Positions 63,276 through 64,000 of a DNA stretch of 64,000 nucleotides are shown here, in pieces. The notes under the pieces are model-generated. The model did not search any database and was not told the DNA's origin. It saw nothing but the letters and a program-made list of their open reading frames with translations. The position numbers were made by a program, and so were the translations under genes. Source of the stretch: CAVOOW01 sp963697675 (lineage in GTDB: Bacteria; Actinomycetota; Actinomycetes; JACCUZ01). The stretch spans positions 310,001 through 374,000 of the forward strand of contig CAVOOW010000005.1 of NCBI GenBank assembly GCA_963697675.1. Direction: 5' to 3'. Within the stretch, counting starts at the first letter, position 1. Each line of letters starts with the position of its first letter.

Positions 63276-64000
63276 TTACTCGTCCCCGTCCCATCGCGGT
63301 GCCATGTCTCGGGCGATCTGGATCTCGTCGTTGCTCGTGCCGGCAGGCACCATCGGCCACACCATGGCGTCCTGGTGCACCGTGAAGTCGACGACCACCG
63401 GGCGATCGTTGATCGACATGGCCTTGTCGATCGTGGAGTCGACGTCCTCGGTCTTCTCGCACCGCATGCCGACGCAGCCGTAGGCCTCGGCGAGCTTGAC
63501 GAAGTCAGGGATGCGCTCGACCGCGGGCCCGCGTCCGGCACCACCGAGGTCGGTGTTGCTGTAGCGCTGGTTGTAGAACAGCGTCTGCCACTGCCGCACC
63601 ATGCCCAGGCTGCCGTTGTTGATGATGGCGACCTTGATGGGGATGTTGTTGATCGCGCAGGTGGCGAGCTCCTGGTTGGTCATCTGGAAGCAGCCGTCGC
63701 CGTCGATGGCCCAGACCGTGGCCTCCGGACGACCGGCCTTGGCGCCCATGGCCGCCGGCACCGCGTAGCCCATCGTGCCGAGGCCGCCGGAGTTCAGCCA
63801 GGTGCCGGGCTTCTCGTAGGAGATGAACTGCGCCGCCCACATCTGGTGCTGCCCCACGCCCGCCACGTAGAGCGCATCGGGACCGGCGATCTTGCCGAGC
63901 CGCTCGATGACGTACTGCGGGGCCAGCGAGCCGTCGTCCGGGCTGTCGTAGCCCAGCGGGTAGGTGGTGAGCCACTTGTCGAGCTGCGACCACCAGGCCG
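63276..64000 (-). CDS. ilvB: Acetolactate synthase large subunit, 5' part outside window
   Basis: The C-terminal ~241 residues of a ThDP-dependent acetolactate synthase. MWAAQFISYEKPGTWLNSGGLGTMGYAVPAAMGAK, the ThDP motif VWAIDGDGCFQMTNQELATCAINNIP with NNGSLGMVRQWQ, and VVVDFTVHQDAMVWPMVPAG are diagnostic. The enzyme forms the first shared step to valine, leucine and isoleucine. The rest lies past the right edge. Confidence 0.96.
   Translation of the reverse strand, partial: AWWSQLDKWLTTYPLGYDSPDDGSLAPQYVIERLGKIAGPDALYVAGVGQHQMWAAQFISYEKPGTWLNSGGLGTMGYAVPAAMGAKAGRPEATVWAIDGDGCFQMTNQELATCAINNIPIKVAIINNGSLGMVRQWQTLFYNQRYSNTDLGGAGRGPAVERIPDFVKLAEAYGCVGMRCEKTEDVDSTIDKAMSINDRPVVVDFTVHQDAMVWPMVPAGTSNDEIQIARDMAPRWDGDE

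Overview
This is a chromosomal segment from a high-GC actinomycete (phylum Actinomycetota). Three things support this: codon use with G/C in nearly every third position, actinobacterial marker genes (NdgR, an HU protein with a Lys/Ala tail, a SigE-type sigma factor, F420-pathway CofC/FbiD, GlnD-GlnK-Amt under a GlnR-type box), and a gene order that closely follows the core of a Streptomyces chromosome (ffh, glnD-glnK-amt, ftsY, smc, mutM-rnc-rpmF, coaD-rsmD-recG, rpmB/thiL, ddl, gpsA-plsC, hup, leuDC/ndgR, tRNA-Gln/Glu, gltX, cimA, ilvE, leuB, serA-ilvC-ilvN-ilvB). I cannot name the genus. Most genes lie on the minus strand.

Layout. 1-3.7 kb: amidohydrolase end, ffh, and a sigma factor with a membrane partner. 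3.8-6.2 kb: GlxA-type regulator diverging from an MFS transporter. 6.2-10.4 kb: nitrogen-control operon amt-glnK-glnD behind a GlnR-type double box. 10.4-26.6 kb: protein targeting, chromosome condensation, DNA repair, ribosome, CoA and RecG genes. 26.8-34.9 kb: rpmB, thiL, ddl, gpsA, plsC, cofC and several small genes. 35-38.4 kb: hup, leuDC and divergent ndgR. 38.4-49.8 kb: accessory region with regulators, hydrolases, a phosphotransferase remnant, a decayed DUF222/HNH gene split by an IS256-family element, and a rifamycin-resistance-type operon. 49.9-64 kb: tRNA-Glu, tRNA-Gln, CPBP protease, HAD hydrolase, gltX, fumarylacetoacetase-like gene, cimA, ilvE, leuB, serA, ilvC, ilvN and the end of ilvB.

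The most interesting locus is 46.2-49.7 kb. A macrolide/rifamycin-type glycosyltransferase is followed by a HelR-type RNA polymerase-recycling ATPase. A 19-bp palindrome upstream matches the rifamycin-associated element (RAE) I remember at 18 of 19 positions. This suggests a two-layer rifamycin defence: glycosylate the drug, and rescue drug-bound polymerase.

Branched-chain amino acid synthesis dominates the right third. CimA or acetolactate synthase (IlvBN), IlvC, LeuCD, LeuB and IlvE supply most steps. NdgR probably controls leuCD through a palindrome in the shared intergenic region, and cimA has an attenuator-like terminator just before its start.

Several essential or core genes (ftsY, smc, amt, thiL, plsC, cofC, probably ddl) are broken by single-base shifts, nearly all of them one extra base. 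I read these as sequencing or assembly indels, and such genes are annotated across the shift.
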